Part shown: positions 36,657 to 44,217 of the stretch, piece after piece
Position numbering within the stretch: position 1 is the first letter of the stretch
Layout: each line of letters begins with the position of its first letter
Assembly: GCA_902168105.1 (NCBI GenBank)
Contig: CABHOY010000038.1
Span: forward strand, 310,001 to 374,000
Direction: 5' to 3'
Length of the DNA stretch: 64,000 nucleotides
DNA from: an uncultured Flavihumibacter sp.
GTDB lineage: Bacteria > Bacteroidota > Bacteroidia > Chitinophagales > Chitinophagaceae
The notes under the pieces: generated by a model
What the model was told of the DNA's origin: nothing
The model's database searches: none
Seen by the model: the letters and a program-made list of their open reading frames with translations, nothing else
Program-made: the position numbers and the translations under genes

Positions 36657-36730
36657 GGACCGGTAGCTCAGCTGGATAGAGCAGCTGCCTTCTAAGCAGC
36701 AGGTCATTGGTTCGAATCCAATCCGGTTCA
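36657..36730 (+). tRNA. tRNA-Arg (anticodon TCT)
   Basis: All arms are visible. The acceptor stem GGACCGG pairs with CCGGTTC (one G-T pair) and the discriminator is A at 36730. The D-arm starts at GCTC, and the anticodon stem GCTGC/GCAGC carries the loop CTTCTAA with anticodon TCT. The T-arm is ATTGG-TTCGAAT-CCAAT. CCA is not encoded. The gene is intact although a phage integrase lies 100 nt downstream, as expected when a phage carries the 3' part of the tRNA gene in its attachment site. Confidence 0.97.
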
Positions 36731-36735
36731 CACTA

Positions 36736-36760
36736 GAAAGCCTTGTCAGGCAAGGCTTTC
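36736..36760 (+). terminator. Hairpin directly after tRNA-Arg
   Basis: GAAAGCCTTG pairs perfectly with CAAGGCTTTC around TCAGG, followed by a CT-rich run. It probably ends the tRNA transcript. Because it lies within the attachment region it may come from the phage. Confidence 0.65.
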
Positions 36761-36801
36761 ACTCTTCTCTCTCTCATCAGGTTTGTAGCAATTTTTAAAA
36801 A

Positions 36802-36821
36802 CGTTGACATTTTCGTTGACA
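36802..36821. repeat. CGTTGACA direct repeats before the integrase gene (possible arm-type sites)
   Basis: CGTTGACA occurs at 36802-36809 and again at 36814-36821, 12 nt apart, 17 nt before the integrase ATG and about 70 nt from the tRNA. The position and spacing suit integrase arm-binding sites or a site through which integrase controls its own expression. Confidence 0.45.
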
Positions 36822-36837
36822 CTTTAAATTCAGCTAC

Positions 36838-38118
36838 ATGAACCTCCTAAAAAACGGCTGTCGCTACAGCGACTTTAATTTCTTCCCAGACAATTGGAAC
36901 ACTACTCGAGCTTCATTAAAAAAAACCTGGCGCATAGAATATCGTTTCTACGATCCTGAATTCAAGGAAAAATATTCCAAAGGCTATCCTAAAGTCATTA
37001 AGGCTGGATTGAATCGCTTAATGATCCTCGAAGACAGACAACAGCTAATGCGCGAACTACTGGCAGTGGAACGCGACCTGTTAGAGAACCAGGGGTACAA
37101 TCCTATTTTAAACATCAAAGAAAGTCAAGCCGCGAATGAAGAGATCTCACAATTAGTAGATTCGAAAACGCCTTTTATACAGGCACTGGAGATGGGGCTG
37201 GATCTGAAAGTAATGGATCCTGAATCCAAGAAAGATATCAAAAATAAGCTGCCCCACGTCAAAGCTGCAGCTGATGCAATAAAGCTGAACGGGGTACTGT
37301 TATCCAATATGCCTATCAGTAGCATTCGCAGAAAACACATACGCCTACTATTCAATAAGATCGGAGACAACAAAGGTGAGAAATGGACTGCCAACAATTA
37401 CAACAGGTACCGGACTGACCTTCGCATTATCTTCTCTGAATTAAATGAACTGGAGGCAATGGATGTAAACCCACTGGATGGCATAAAAAAAAGAAAGGCG
37501 ATAACGAAGGAACGAGAGGTATTGTCTGAAGCTGAGAGGACCTTAGTTAACAATCACCTGCAGGATAAATATCCTACCTTTTGGCGCTTTCTACATATAT
37601 TTTTTCATAGCGGCGCCAGGGAGACAGAACTATTAAACGTTGAACGAAAGCACGTCAATTTGGATAAAGGGACATTTGAAGTCGCGATAAAAAAGGGAGA
37701 TTCCTGTAGAACAGAATTTCGTGCTATCAACATCAATGCCCTTACTCTTTGGAAGGAGATTGTAGAAGAAGCTGATGAATTACCAGCTGGTGGTAAGGAA
37801 GAAAAACTCTACTTATTCTCAGAAGACCTGGCACCATCCTGGAGAGCCAAACCTATTCGTCAGGAACAAATATCACGGCGCTGGAAATTTCACGTCAAAG
37901 ACAAATTAGGTATCACGGCTGACTTCTACCCACTGAAACACCTGAACACAACAGAAACAGTCGGCAATGAATTTGAGAAAGCCCTTAACACTGCCAGAGA
38001 GAAAGCTGCAAAACAGAATGGGCACACCACTACAGCGATGGTCAGGAATATCTATGACATTAAGAGCAAGGATAGGGAGCTGGAGATAAAAAAGAAGATC
38101 AATAATAAATTCGCTTAA
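36838..38118 (+). CDS. int: Tyrosine site-specific recombinase (phage integrase)
   Basis: The product has 426 residues. An N-terminal arm-binding part (about 1-100) is followed by a SAM-like core-binding domain (about 105-210) and a catalytic domain (about 225-410). Catalytic residues read as R261 in SGARETELL, K285 or K286, the box II region Y364-P-L-K367-H368, H396 in GHTTTAMV, and the nucleophile Y406 in RNIYD. The usual H-x-x-R of box II is Y-x-x-K here, a form I recall from other Bacteroidota recombinases. The gene runs away from the tRNA in the tRNA's own direction and probably integrates the phage at the tRNA-Arg 3' end. Its stop overlaps the convergent gene at 38115 by 4 nt. Confidence 0.93.
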   Translation: MNLLKNGCRYSDFNFFPDNWNTTRASLKKTWRIEYRFYDPEFKEKYSKGYPKVIKAGLNRLMILEDRQQLMRELLAVERDLLENQGYNPILNIKESQAANEEISQLVDSKTPFIQALEMGLDLKVMDPESKKDIKNKLPHVKAAADAIKLNGVLLSNMPISSIRRKHIRLLFNKIGDNKGEKWTANNYNRYRTDLRIIFSELNELEAMDVNPLDGIKKRKAITKEREVLSEAERTLVNNHLQDKYPTFWRFLHIFFHSGARETELLNVERKHVNLDKGTFEVAIKKGDSCRTEFRAININALTLWKEIVEEADELPAGGKEEKLYLFSEDLAPSWRAKPIRQEQISRRWKFHVKDKLGITADFYPLKHLNTTETVGNEFEKALNTAREKAAKQNGHTTTAMVRNIYDIKSKDRELEIKKKINNKFA

Positions 38119-38354
38119 ATTGTCCCGATTTTGCCACGCTTATTGGCTTCAAATAGTTCAACAACAAACACCAGTGCATAAAAATCTTCAAGTGTCATAG
38201 ATCTATCACGATGATGCCAAATGCCAGTATCATCCCTGTAAACTGAACCAAATTTGGCATTGTCAACAAACACCTGCCATAAATCCAGGTAATAAAGCGG
38301 TTTAGACAATAAAACCTTACGGCCCTCAGTATCAACAAATTCAATTTCATCCAT
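38115..38354 (-). CDS. Small protein of unknown function, convergent with int
   Basis: The product has 79 residues from the ATG at 38354 (MDEIEFVDTEG). A start nine codons upstream is possible, but it lies directly against the inverted repeat at 38382. The protein is acidic with aromatic clusters (LYYLDLWQVF, IWHHRDRSM) and no motif I recognise. It lies downstream of the XRE repressor on the same strand and could share its transcript. Confidence 0.5.
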   Translation of the reverse strand: MDEIEFVDTEGRKVLLSKPLYYLDLWQVFVDNAKFGSVYRDDTGIWHHRDRSMTLEDFYALVFVVELFEANKRGKIGTI

Positions 38355-38381
38355 GAGCCGAAAGTTACATACTTTAAGCAT

Positions 38382-38406
38382 AAATTACTAAAAAAATTAG
38401 TAATTT
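38382..38406. promoter_or_regulatory. Inverted repeat between the repressor gene and the next small gene
   Basis: AAATTACTAA and TTAGTAATTT form a perfect 10-bp palindrome around five A residues. It could be an operator or the end of the repressor transcript. Confidence 0.45.
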
Positions 38407-38436
38407 AAAACCAGCCGATGTAGATTCATTAGTTAG

Positions 38437-38667
38437 CTAAAGCGGGTTCTCCGGCCAGAAATCCTTCGGGGAGCATTCGAAGATCTTAGCCAATTCATTT
38501 ATCTGTACAGTACTATACTTATCTATATATCTGGAGCTTTCAACATTACCAATGAACCCCTTACTCACACCGAGGGCTATGGCGAGATCATCCTGGCTCC
38601 ACTTTCTTTCTGTCCGTTTTCTTCTTACTATATCAATAATAAACTGGTCTATAGGTGCAACTGCCAT
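38437..38667 (-). CDS. XRE-family helix-turn-helix regulator (putative prophage repressor)
   Basis: The product has 76 residues from the ATG at 38667; the frame opens at 38691, but that codon lies in the palindromic operator. It is a single Cro/CI-type domain: RRKRTERKWSQDDLAIALGVSKGFIGNVESS covers helices 1-4, with the recognition helix around SKGFIGNVE. The ending AKIFECSPKDFWPENPL resembles that of many XRE proteins. There is no oligomerisation or cleavage domain, so it would be a small dimer like Cro or an immunity repressor. The palindrome just upstream suggests autoregulation. Confidence 0.87.
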   Translation of the reverse strand: MAVAPIDQFIIDIVRRKRTERKWSQDDLAIALGVSKGFIGNVESSRYIDKYSTVQINELAKIFECSPKDFWPENPL

Positions 38668-38671
38668 ATAC

Positions 38672-38691
38672 TTGCTTTGATGCCAAAGCAA
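38672..38691. promoter_or_regulatory. Palindromic operator at the XRE gene promoter
   Basis: TTGCTTTG-ATGC-CAAAGCAA is a perfect 8-bp inverted repeat with a 4-nt centre. On the minus strand the first arm, TTGCTTTG, matches the -7 promoter consensus at seven of eight positions and lies 16 nt before the ATG at 38667. A repressor bound here would block the promoter. Confidence 0.6.
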
Positions 38692-38851
38692 CTTTTAAGC
38701 TGAAAAATATCCACCCAGAATAACTGAGTGTTTATTTTTTTGGTAACTTACGCTTATCAATAACACCTCAAATAAATTCATTATACCATGACTTTCACAA
38801 AGAATCCTCTATCCGGATAATAATCGATGTATAAGTACTCATAAGAATACT

Positions 38852-39046
38852 TAGCTTTGCAATCCCCAAAAAGAATTTGATTGCATTGCATCCATCTTGT
38901 CCCAGAGAGCTTGGCGGCGCCTGGGATGGAGACAGCGATGCTCATGCTGCTTATTGATCTGATCAAAAGGCGCGTGGGCTCGCTTGTAATTAGTCACGCG
39001 CCGCCAAGCTCTGTGATGAACACAAGTGAGACCTGCGCCTTTTTAT
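38852..39046 (+). ncRNA. Candidate structured RNA of about 180 nt beside the repressor
   Basis: No gene is supported between 38692 and 39086. TAGCTTTG (38852-38859) is a full -7 match, so a transcript could start near 38866. The following 180 nt are unusually self-complementary. AGAGCTTGGCGGCGC (38906-38920) pairs exactly with GCGCCGCCAAGCTCT (38998-39012). GGCGCGTG (38969) pairs with CACGCGCC (38995). AAAAGGCGC and the following bases (38965-38987) pair with 39022-39044, ending GCGCCTTTTT, a terminator-like T-run. The pairings compete with each other, as in an attenuator. It could be a regulatory RNA or a leader of the gene at 39087. On the minus strand a weak 36-codon frame reaches from 38896 to 38788, which I do not call. 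Confidence 0.5.
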
Positions 39047-39086
39047 TAGCCAGGCCCCTCCTACTCTTAACCCACAATTTTTGAAA

Positions 39087-39359
39087 ATGAAGTCCCATAT
39101 TTATAAAGTGAGCTTACTAAATGGCTCATTGCACATTAAATTTTTCAGAACCTCCAGGGATCAGATTACTGTGAATGTGAATGAGGCCTTAGACCTTATT
39201 TACGAAGTAGGCAAAAAGAACGTAAAGCTCATTACCGAAACAGAACTAAATGAAGAATACAAAGACAACATATTGTGGGCCGTTTGCGTTTGGGGAGTAC
39301 CATCCAGGATAGGAGACCCAATAGCCAAAAGACTACATCGTAAGCTTCACAGATCATAA
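39087..39359 (+). CDS. Small prophage protein of unknown function
   Basis: The product has 90 residues from the ATG at 39087; the frame opens two codons earlier at a TTG. It is basic and compact: KSHIYKVSLLNGSLHIKFF, then VNVNEALDLIYEVGKKNVKL. No family is recognised. It is the first gene after the structured RNA on the same strand and may be regulated by it. A small hairpin (GTCGCTACCG with CGGTAGCGGC) follows at about 39382-39411 without a T-run. Confidence 0.55.
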   Translation: MKSHIYKVSLLNGSLHIKFFRTSRDQITVNVNEALDLIYEVGKKNVKLITETELNEEYKDNILWAVCVWGVPSRIGDPIAKRLHRKLHRS

Positions 39360-39428
39360 GACTTTCAACCCGGGAACTGATGTCGCTACCGTTCCATTGG
39401 CGGTAGCGGCTTATAAAACACAAAGGGC

Positions 39429-39761
39429 ATGCAATTACACGATATCAACGAGGTCATAGAGAAGTTATCAACGGATAAGATTGAGGGCTTTCTGGAGGTC
39501 CTGGCAGATCAGTTAAAAGCCATAACAAAACGGGGATATACTGAAACGTGCGAAACTACTATACACGAATTGGACACGCAGCTTGAAAGCAAGCAAGATC
39601 TTTATGACACATTATTTGAGAGGCTCAGAGCCTTAAAGAAGGCATCTGGTGATCGCCCTCCAAAGTACATGGGAATCTATACAATTGAACAAATGGAGCA
39701 GGAATTTAAACGCCCTATCGCAGATGTGGACGAGTTCAAACGACTGAATAAGATCATTTAG
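39429..39761 (+). CDS. Small helical prophage protein of unknown function
   Basis: The product has 110 residues, is largely alpha-helical and acidic (INEVIEKLSTDKIEGFLEVLADQL, then HELDTQLESKQDLYDTLFERLRALKKA), and could form a coiled coil. No motif is recognised. It ends 11 nt from the stop of the convergent late operon (39773), so the early and late transcripts meet here. Confidence 0.55.
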   Translation: MQLHDINEVIEKLSTDKIEGFLEVLADQLKAITKRGYTETCETTIHELDTQLESKQDLYDTLFERLRALKKASGDRPPKYMGIYTIEQMEQEFKRPIADVDEFKRLNKII

Positions 39762-39772
39762 CACCGGGTAAC

Positions 39773-40195
39773 TTAAATGTCCTCTTTTTGCCACCACGAC
39801 ATAACATCGAAAGATGGACAGGCCTTATTCACATCTGGAAAGTCCCGATGTCCCATAAGAAGGGCTTTAGGGTATTTCTGCAGCAATTCAATAACGAGCT
39901 TTCTCATTGCAGATAATTGTTTGGGAGTACGCGTATCCGTTGGCATCCCTTTATCATCGATACCGCCGATATAGCTGATGTGTATTGAATTGCTATTATA
40001 TCCGGCTACACCATTTGTAACATGCTACTCATCCGCCAGCTGCAGCACCGTTCCATCTGCCTGGATAATGTAGTGATAACCCGGAGACTTCCAGCCCAGG
40101 TTATTGCGCCAATAGTTTTGTATAGCCTCCACCTTCGTCTGTGGATCCGTCGCAGTGCAGTGTATAACGATATATTTAATATTGCGTGTAGCCAT
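39773..40195 (-). pseudogene. Phage endolysin, N-acetylmuramoyl-L-alanine amidase, interrupted by an in-frame TAG
   Basis: The reading frame from the ATG at 40195 to the TAA at 39773 (140 codons) is a complete T7-lysozyme-like amidase (Amidase_2). It has H12 in YIVIHCTAT, the core NNLGWKSPGYHYIIQADG, and H and C zinc ligands in LMGHRDFPDVNKACPSFD. Codon 57 is TAG (40025-40027), between LADE and HVTNGVAGYN, where relatives usually have Ser; one base change from TCG would explain it. Full-length enzyme would require readthrough or suppression. TAG ends other genes of this phage (for example at 39761), so there is no general recoding. It lies 7 nt behind the holin gene, last in the late operon. 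Confidence 0.85.
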
Positions 40196-40202
40196 AGATC
40201 AA

Positions 40203-40652
40203 TTATTCTGTGCCATTTAACTTTTTGCCTGTTAAGGAGTCGAATTTCTTCAGATACTTCAGAATCCAGACAGGCATTACGTTCGGATCGATCTCTGAAA
40301 TATTCTCAAATATGGATATTGCCTCTCTCAGCATTATAGCAGAAAAAACAACGTTATTGAAAAAACCGAATGCTGCCTGTGGAGCTCCGTCTATGGTAAA
40401 CTTAACCAACGCGGAGGTAGTGACCAATGCACCAGCATAGATTACAATTTTACGCAGCACCATGCCGAACCCTTTACTACTAACCTGCTTCTGCACCACA
40501 GCCTTTATCAACCCTAAAACCGTGTCGACGGAGATTACGACGAATAGGAACATTAAGAACTCCCAATCAGAATACACGTATTTCTCTATCCAGGCTACCA
40601 CTGGTGCCAGCGTCCATCCAAACAATAAGTAAACACAAACGGTTTTAGCCAT
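40203..40652 (-). CDS. Phage holin
   Basis: The product has 149 residues from the ATG at 40652 (MAKTVCVYLLFGW); the frame opens at 40673 inside the preceding gene. Three hydrophobic helices (about 3-20, 31-50 and 70-95) and a charged C-terminus (WILKYLKKFDSLTGKKLNGTE) match the phage_holin_4-type family of Bacteroidota and Firmicutes. It would form pores that let the amidase reach the peptidoglycan. It lies directly before the amidase gene. Confidence 0.85.
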   Translation of the reverse strand: MAKTVCVYLLFGWTLAPVVAWIEKYVYSDWEFLMFLFVVISVDTVLGLIKAVVQKQVSSKGFGMVLRKIVIYAGALVTTSALVKFTIDGAPQAAFGFFNNVVFSAIMLREAISIFENISEIDPNVMPVWILKYLKKFDSLTGKKLNGTE

Positions 40653-40657
40653 AGTTA

Positions 40658-42919
40658 TTAAGATTGACGGCAATAGTTATAAAGGAAATTGTAATAGCAC
40701 ACGTCCGCGATCTGGGCGTAACCAGCTTTGTTCGGGTGCACGTAATCGGTGTAATAGTCGTAAGTAGTAGCACTGCGAGGGTGGATTGCTTTTGCTGTTA
40801 CAGGATAGGCCCCTTCCGGATGGAAAAACGGCGCAATCGGCACGAATTCAACCCACGAGCTTCGTGCCTCCGCTGAAGCCTGCCAAGCCTCTGCATATGC
40901 TATAATTGCCTCCCTCATTACCTGTTCCGGAGAAACATTACCGCGTGTTGGTTTAACATTCCTGTCCGGCGGCGTCTGCATACCTAACAACTTAATCTTA
41001 CACCCAGACAACTGAGTATGGATCAAATCAAGCATTGTATTAAGGCTGGTTTGAGCAGTAGAAACAGCCCCTGAATAAACATGGTTCCATCCCAGGAAGA
41101 GATATATTACCAAGTTGGATCCAGTAGCATCCACTCCCCCTGTGGTTTGACCTGCATTAAAGTTGTTGGCGTTCAAGTAAAACGGTAAATCAAATCCACT
41201 ATTCCAGAATGCATTTGTATCGGAACCGCTACTGGCAAGAGTTAGATAAGTGTTTATCCCCCAACCTCCCCGGCCTTCATGCTTTGTAGCCTGATCTCCC
41301 AGTGTACCTCGGAAATAGATATTGGTTAACGATAATGCAGCTGGACTTTGTGCGCCGGTCATCAGTGCAGTACCGGTACCGGTTAAACGCCTGGAAAACT
41401 CATTAGGATAAGCACCAGCAATACCGGCGTTAGCGGCTCCATATGTCAGGCTATCTCCCAGGCAGATCACATTTATGGCAGATGCCGGGGACTGAGTGTC
41501 GTGGGTTATCTTAACAGTGGTGCTTCCCATTAGCGTTAATCCACCATCAAACCCACGGAGGTAGGTTTTAATAACCTTATCATTATCCGCACCGCCTGGA
41601 CTATAGGATATAAAATCTTCGTTTGAGTTGGTCATATCTGACACTACGTCAATGTGCCGGTCCTTATAATTTTTACCTACGATGCCACCAGGATACATAC
41701 GGAACTCATCCCCCTGTTTGGCCCAAGCTACCTTTGGTGCGAAGTACCGCACATTCTCAACGACACCCGCTCCAGCTGTAAATTTGAAGTTCACGACATT
41801 CGCCATAAACGAATCCCCTGCGAGCATTCGAGCAGACGCACGAATATATGTAACACCTGAAGGAATAAATATATCAGTAAGTACAGGTGTATCATCCGCG
41901 TCATAGAGTATAGATAAAAAAGATTGAGACGCATCATAAGCAACTACTGCTACAGCAGATAAGCTAGCATTGCCTTTATATTGTATCTTATCGCCTGCCT
42001 TGACCGCTACGAATGGAGTTGCGCGCCAGTTAACCGCAGCGTTAAAAGCTCCGTTACTACCTATAAATCCCTGGCTTGGTGTGGTGGCGTAATCAAAGGA
42101 AGATACAACGTAATTGAGATTCGCCTGATTGGCTGATACAGTTGATTGGAGCGCGGGCAAACCAGATACATTAACAGCGTCTACCAATGCCGGAGACATT
42201 AAACTAAAGACGTCACCGCCCGACATCCGGGCAGATGCCCGAATCTTTGTTACACCTGCAGGTATAGTAAAAGTTTGATAGGCCAGGTGATAATCTACCT
42301 GAGTAAATATTGCAGATATAAATGTGTTGGCATCATTGTATCCCATAACAGCGTAAGCAGTTCCGTTGGTCAAGCCCTTATACTGCCACTTGGTACTTGG
42401 TACAACGGCGATGTAATCAGTGGCTCGCCAATTCGCAGAAACAGTGAAAGCGCCGGCGCTGTTCAGGAATCCGTTAGTTAGGCTAGTTGCCTGCTCAACT
42501 CCTGAATTAACAACAGAATTAACCAATGTCTGTATTGCAATGACAGCTGCGCTGGTTGCATACCCTGTAAGATCAACAGGTATAGTGACCTTCGCATATG
42601 AGCTACCATTATCAACGATAAAAGCAGCCTCGCTGGCATTAATCACAATACCACCAGGCGAACCTGTGGAAGGGAAATGGGTGTATGTGCCTGCCGTGGA
42701 AGTAATCCACATACGTTTGCCTTCCGGATCACCAGGATCGGTAGCAGGTAATGCATCTTTAATATCCCCAACAGCATTCAACGCTACTACTTCCATAATC
42801 AGGTCGGCAGCATCATATAGCCTCGATGCAAGATCCTGGTTACTTATTGACCCTTCAGCTGTCTTATCCTCAATAGATGCTTTTACCGCTTGCTTAAATA
42901 TTTCGGTAGGTGTTGCCAT
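40658..42919 (-). CDS. Phage tail-associated protein with duplicated binding module and SGNH esterase domain
   Basis: The product has 753 residues from the ATG at 42919, which lies 2 nt beyond the preceding stop; the frame opens at 42982. Residues 1 to about 150 form a helical and attachment-like region. Then a module of about 130 residues occurs twice in tandem (about 165-290 and 300-425), each copy with GxxxSxGAF, NWRAT, QYKG and a P-S/A-GVTxIRASARM ending, like a carbohydrate-binding domain. Residues about 480-750 are an SGNH/GDSL hydrolase: S490 in GDSLTYG and D725-x-x-H728 in DYVHPN. It probably removes acetyl groups from host surface polysaccharide during adsorption. Its place before the holin suits a tail fibre or spike. 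Confidence 0.85.
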   Translation of the reverse strand: MATPTEIFKQAVKASIEDKTAEGSISNQDLASRLYDAADLIMEVVALNAVGDIKDALPATDPGDPEGKRMWITSTAGTYTHFPSTGSPGGIVINASEAAFIVDNGSSYAKVTIPVDLTGYATSAAVIAIQTLVNSVVNSGVEQATSLTNGFLNSAGAFTVSANWRATDYIAVVPSTKWQYKGLTNGTAYAVMGYNDANTFISAIFTQVDYHLAYQTFTIPAGVTKIRASARMSGGDVFSLMSPALVDAVNVSGLPALQSTVSANQANLNYVVSSFDYATTPSQGFIGSNGAFNAAVNWRATPFVAVKAGDKIQYKGNASLSAVAVVAYDASQSFLSILYDADDTPVLTDIFIPSGVTYIRASARMLAGDSFMANVVNFKFTAGAGVVENVRYFAPKVAWAKQGDEFRMYPGGIVGKNYKDRHIDVVSDMTNSNEDFISYSPGGADNDKVIKTYLRGFDGGLTLMGSTTVKITHDTQSPASAINVICLGDSLTYGAANAGIAGAYPNEFSRRLTGTGTALMTGAQSPAALSLTNIYFRGTLGDQATKHEGRGGWGINTYLTLASSGSDTNAFWNSGFDLPFYLNANNFNAGQTTGGVDATGSNLVIYLFLGWNHVYSGAVSTAQTSLNTMLDLIHTQLSGCKIKLLGMQTPPDRNVKPTRGNVSPEQVMREAIIAYAEAWQASAEARSSWVEFVPIAPFFHPEGAYPVTAKAIHPRSATTYDYYTDYVHPNKAGYAQIADVCYYNFLYNYCRQS

Positions 42920-42920
42920 A

Positions 42921-43268
42921 TCAGTTATATTCAGATCCAAACTGGTTATTAAATATCCCCGCAAACACATGAACAGGATCACCTGTTATGCCTGTGGGCA
43001 ATGATTGATCGGGCTTCAAATTCAGGATAAATGAAAATGGTCCATCCCCTCCAACGAGGACACCCAATACAGCGTTATCAGATGCGCTGTTCCACGATTC
43101 TATATATTCAGCTTTATTGTTGGCCTGGCTAATAAGATCACCATTTACATCATACACATCAATAGGATAATGATCAGGCTCAGTTCCTGCTGTTGTACGC
43201 AACTGTAGAGGAACCGGGATGTAGGTACCTACCAAATACAGTTTGTAATAATCATAACTACCTTCCAT
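42921..43268 (-). CDS. Small phage protein upstream of the tail-associated esterase
   Basis: The product has 115 residues and is beta-rich (YKLYLVGTYIPVPLQLRTTAG, then NAVLGVLVGGDGPFSFILNL). The stop lies 1 nt before the ATG of the esterase gene, so the two are cotranslated. No family is recognised. Given its place it may be a tail or fibre-assembly protein. Confidence 0.6.
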   Translation of the reverse strand: MEGSYDYYKLYLVGTYIPVPLQLRTTAGTEPDHYPIDVYDVNGDLISQANNKAEYIESWNSASDNAVLGVLVGGDGPFSFILNLKPDQSLPTGITGDPVHVFAGIFNNQFGSEYN

Positions 43269-43271
43269 ATA

Positions 43272-43526
43272 TCACCATTTTGCGATCGGACAATATTCAG
43301 CGACAACCAGTGTCTTTTCAAGAACCGGACACCCGCACCTGGTGCATCCCAGCTGATGTTCATACCCAGCAGCGCCATTAATGATCTGCAAGGCCTTAGA
43401 TGACTTTGAATCTGGACAACCTTTACATTGTTTCATACGAAGTTCAGACAGCTTCTTTTCAGCCTCAGAAGTCGGTAGGAACCCGAGGCGCTTCCCCCAT
43501 CCTATTAAAATGTTTTTAATCTTCAT
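43272..43526 (-). CDS. Small phage protein with zinc-ribbon-like cysteines
   Basis: The product has 84 residues from the ATG at 43526 (MKIKNILIGWGKRLG), which overlaps the previous stop by 11 nt. A longer frame from 43697 runs inside the previous gene. It contains C-x-x-C (CKGC), then CTRCGC, and a final Cys before PIAKW; these could hold a metal. A function cannot be inferred. Confidence 0.6.
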   Translation of the reverse strand: MKIKNILIGWGKRLGFLPTSEAEKKLSELRMKQCKGCPDSKSSKALQIINGAAGYEHQLGCTRCGCPVLEKTLVVAEYCPIAKW

Positions 43527-44217
43527 AACAGCCGCATGAATTGATGTTATCAATATCATCGTACAATCCCAGTACGATATCAGATTTACGTTTATAAGCC
43601 ACGCCTTTGGAATCGCAGCCACAATCCCGGGCATACAAAGGATAACTACTTTTGTTTCGACATATCCAGGCGTGCATGGCCTCAGTAAGCGGATCAATAC
43701 GGTCCATCATCTTCTTATCCATCAACCATTTTACAGAACGCAGTTCAGGGGACACCAGTCCAGTTGTATTCATAGGACCAGCAGCTGGCACCGTATGTAT
43801 TACACCTTCTGCACCGAATTGAACATAAGCTTCCGGCGTAGATCCCAGCATTACACATTCTGCTGTCAACTTCCAGAGATGCTGTTTCCACAACTTTAAA
43901 TTGTTGGGACTAAGGAACTCCATAGCATTGACTATCTCACCTTCATTCAGGGTAATCGGTTCAGATCCTTCTGGCAAACTGCTGTTAATAAGCTGCTCTG
44001 TGGCAGCTTTGTTGCTCGAAGTAACTTCCCGGTTCTTCTCATCAGCTATTGCATAATAGAGATCATCAGTAAGAGCAGTTCGGATCAGCCGTTCTTCAGC
44101 TATGATAATTGATTGCTCTACTGCCCTCGGATCAAGCGAATGTTTTGTAGGTGCATGATAGATCACCTCATCTGTGGTGATCAGCACATTTCTCATTAAT
44201 CGGTTAATCCTGTACAT
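43516..44217 (-). CDS. Phage protein of unknown function after the portal gene
   Basis: The product has 233 residues from the ATG at 44217 (MYRINRLMRNVLITTDEV), which overlaps the portal stop by 14 nt; the frame opens at 44310 inside the portal gene. The middle is helical (EERLIRTALTDDLYYAIAD), and the C-terminus carries DCGCDSKG and ends SCGCYED. The place directly after the portal would suit a head-tail connector, but I see no family motif. Confidence 0.6.
   Translation of the reverse strand: MYRINRLMRNVLITTDEVIYHAPTKHSLDPRAVEQSIIIAEERLIRTALTDDLYYAIADEKNREVTSSNKAATEQLINSSLPEGSEPITLNEGEIVNAMEFLSPNNLKLWKQHLWKLTAECVMLGSTPEAYVQFGAEGVIHTVPAAGPMNTTGLVSPELRSVKWLMDKKMMDRIDPLTEAMHAWICRNKSSYPLYARDCGCDSKGVAYKRKSDIVLGLYDDIDNINSCGCYED

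Noticed and set aside
38788..38896. Minus-strand frame of 36 codons ending FVKVMV
   Set aside because: The end looks somewhat protein-like, but it is short, has no promoter or homologue that I recognise, and overlaps the structured RNA candidate.
39773..40195. General recoding of TAG in this phage
   Set aside because: The gene at 39429 and the frameshift extension at 60442 end with TAG, so it works as a normal stop.
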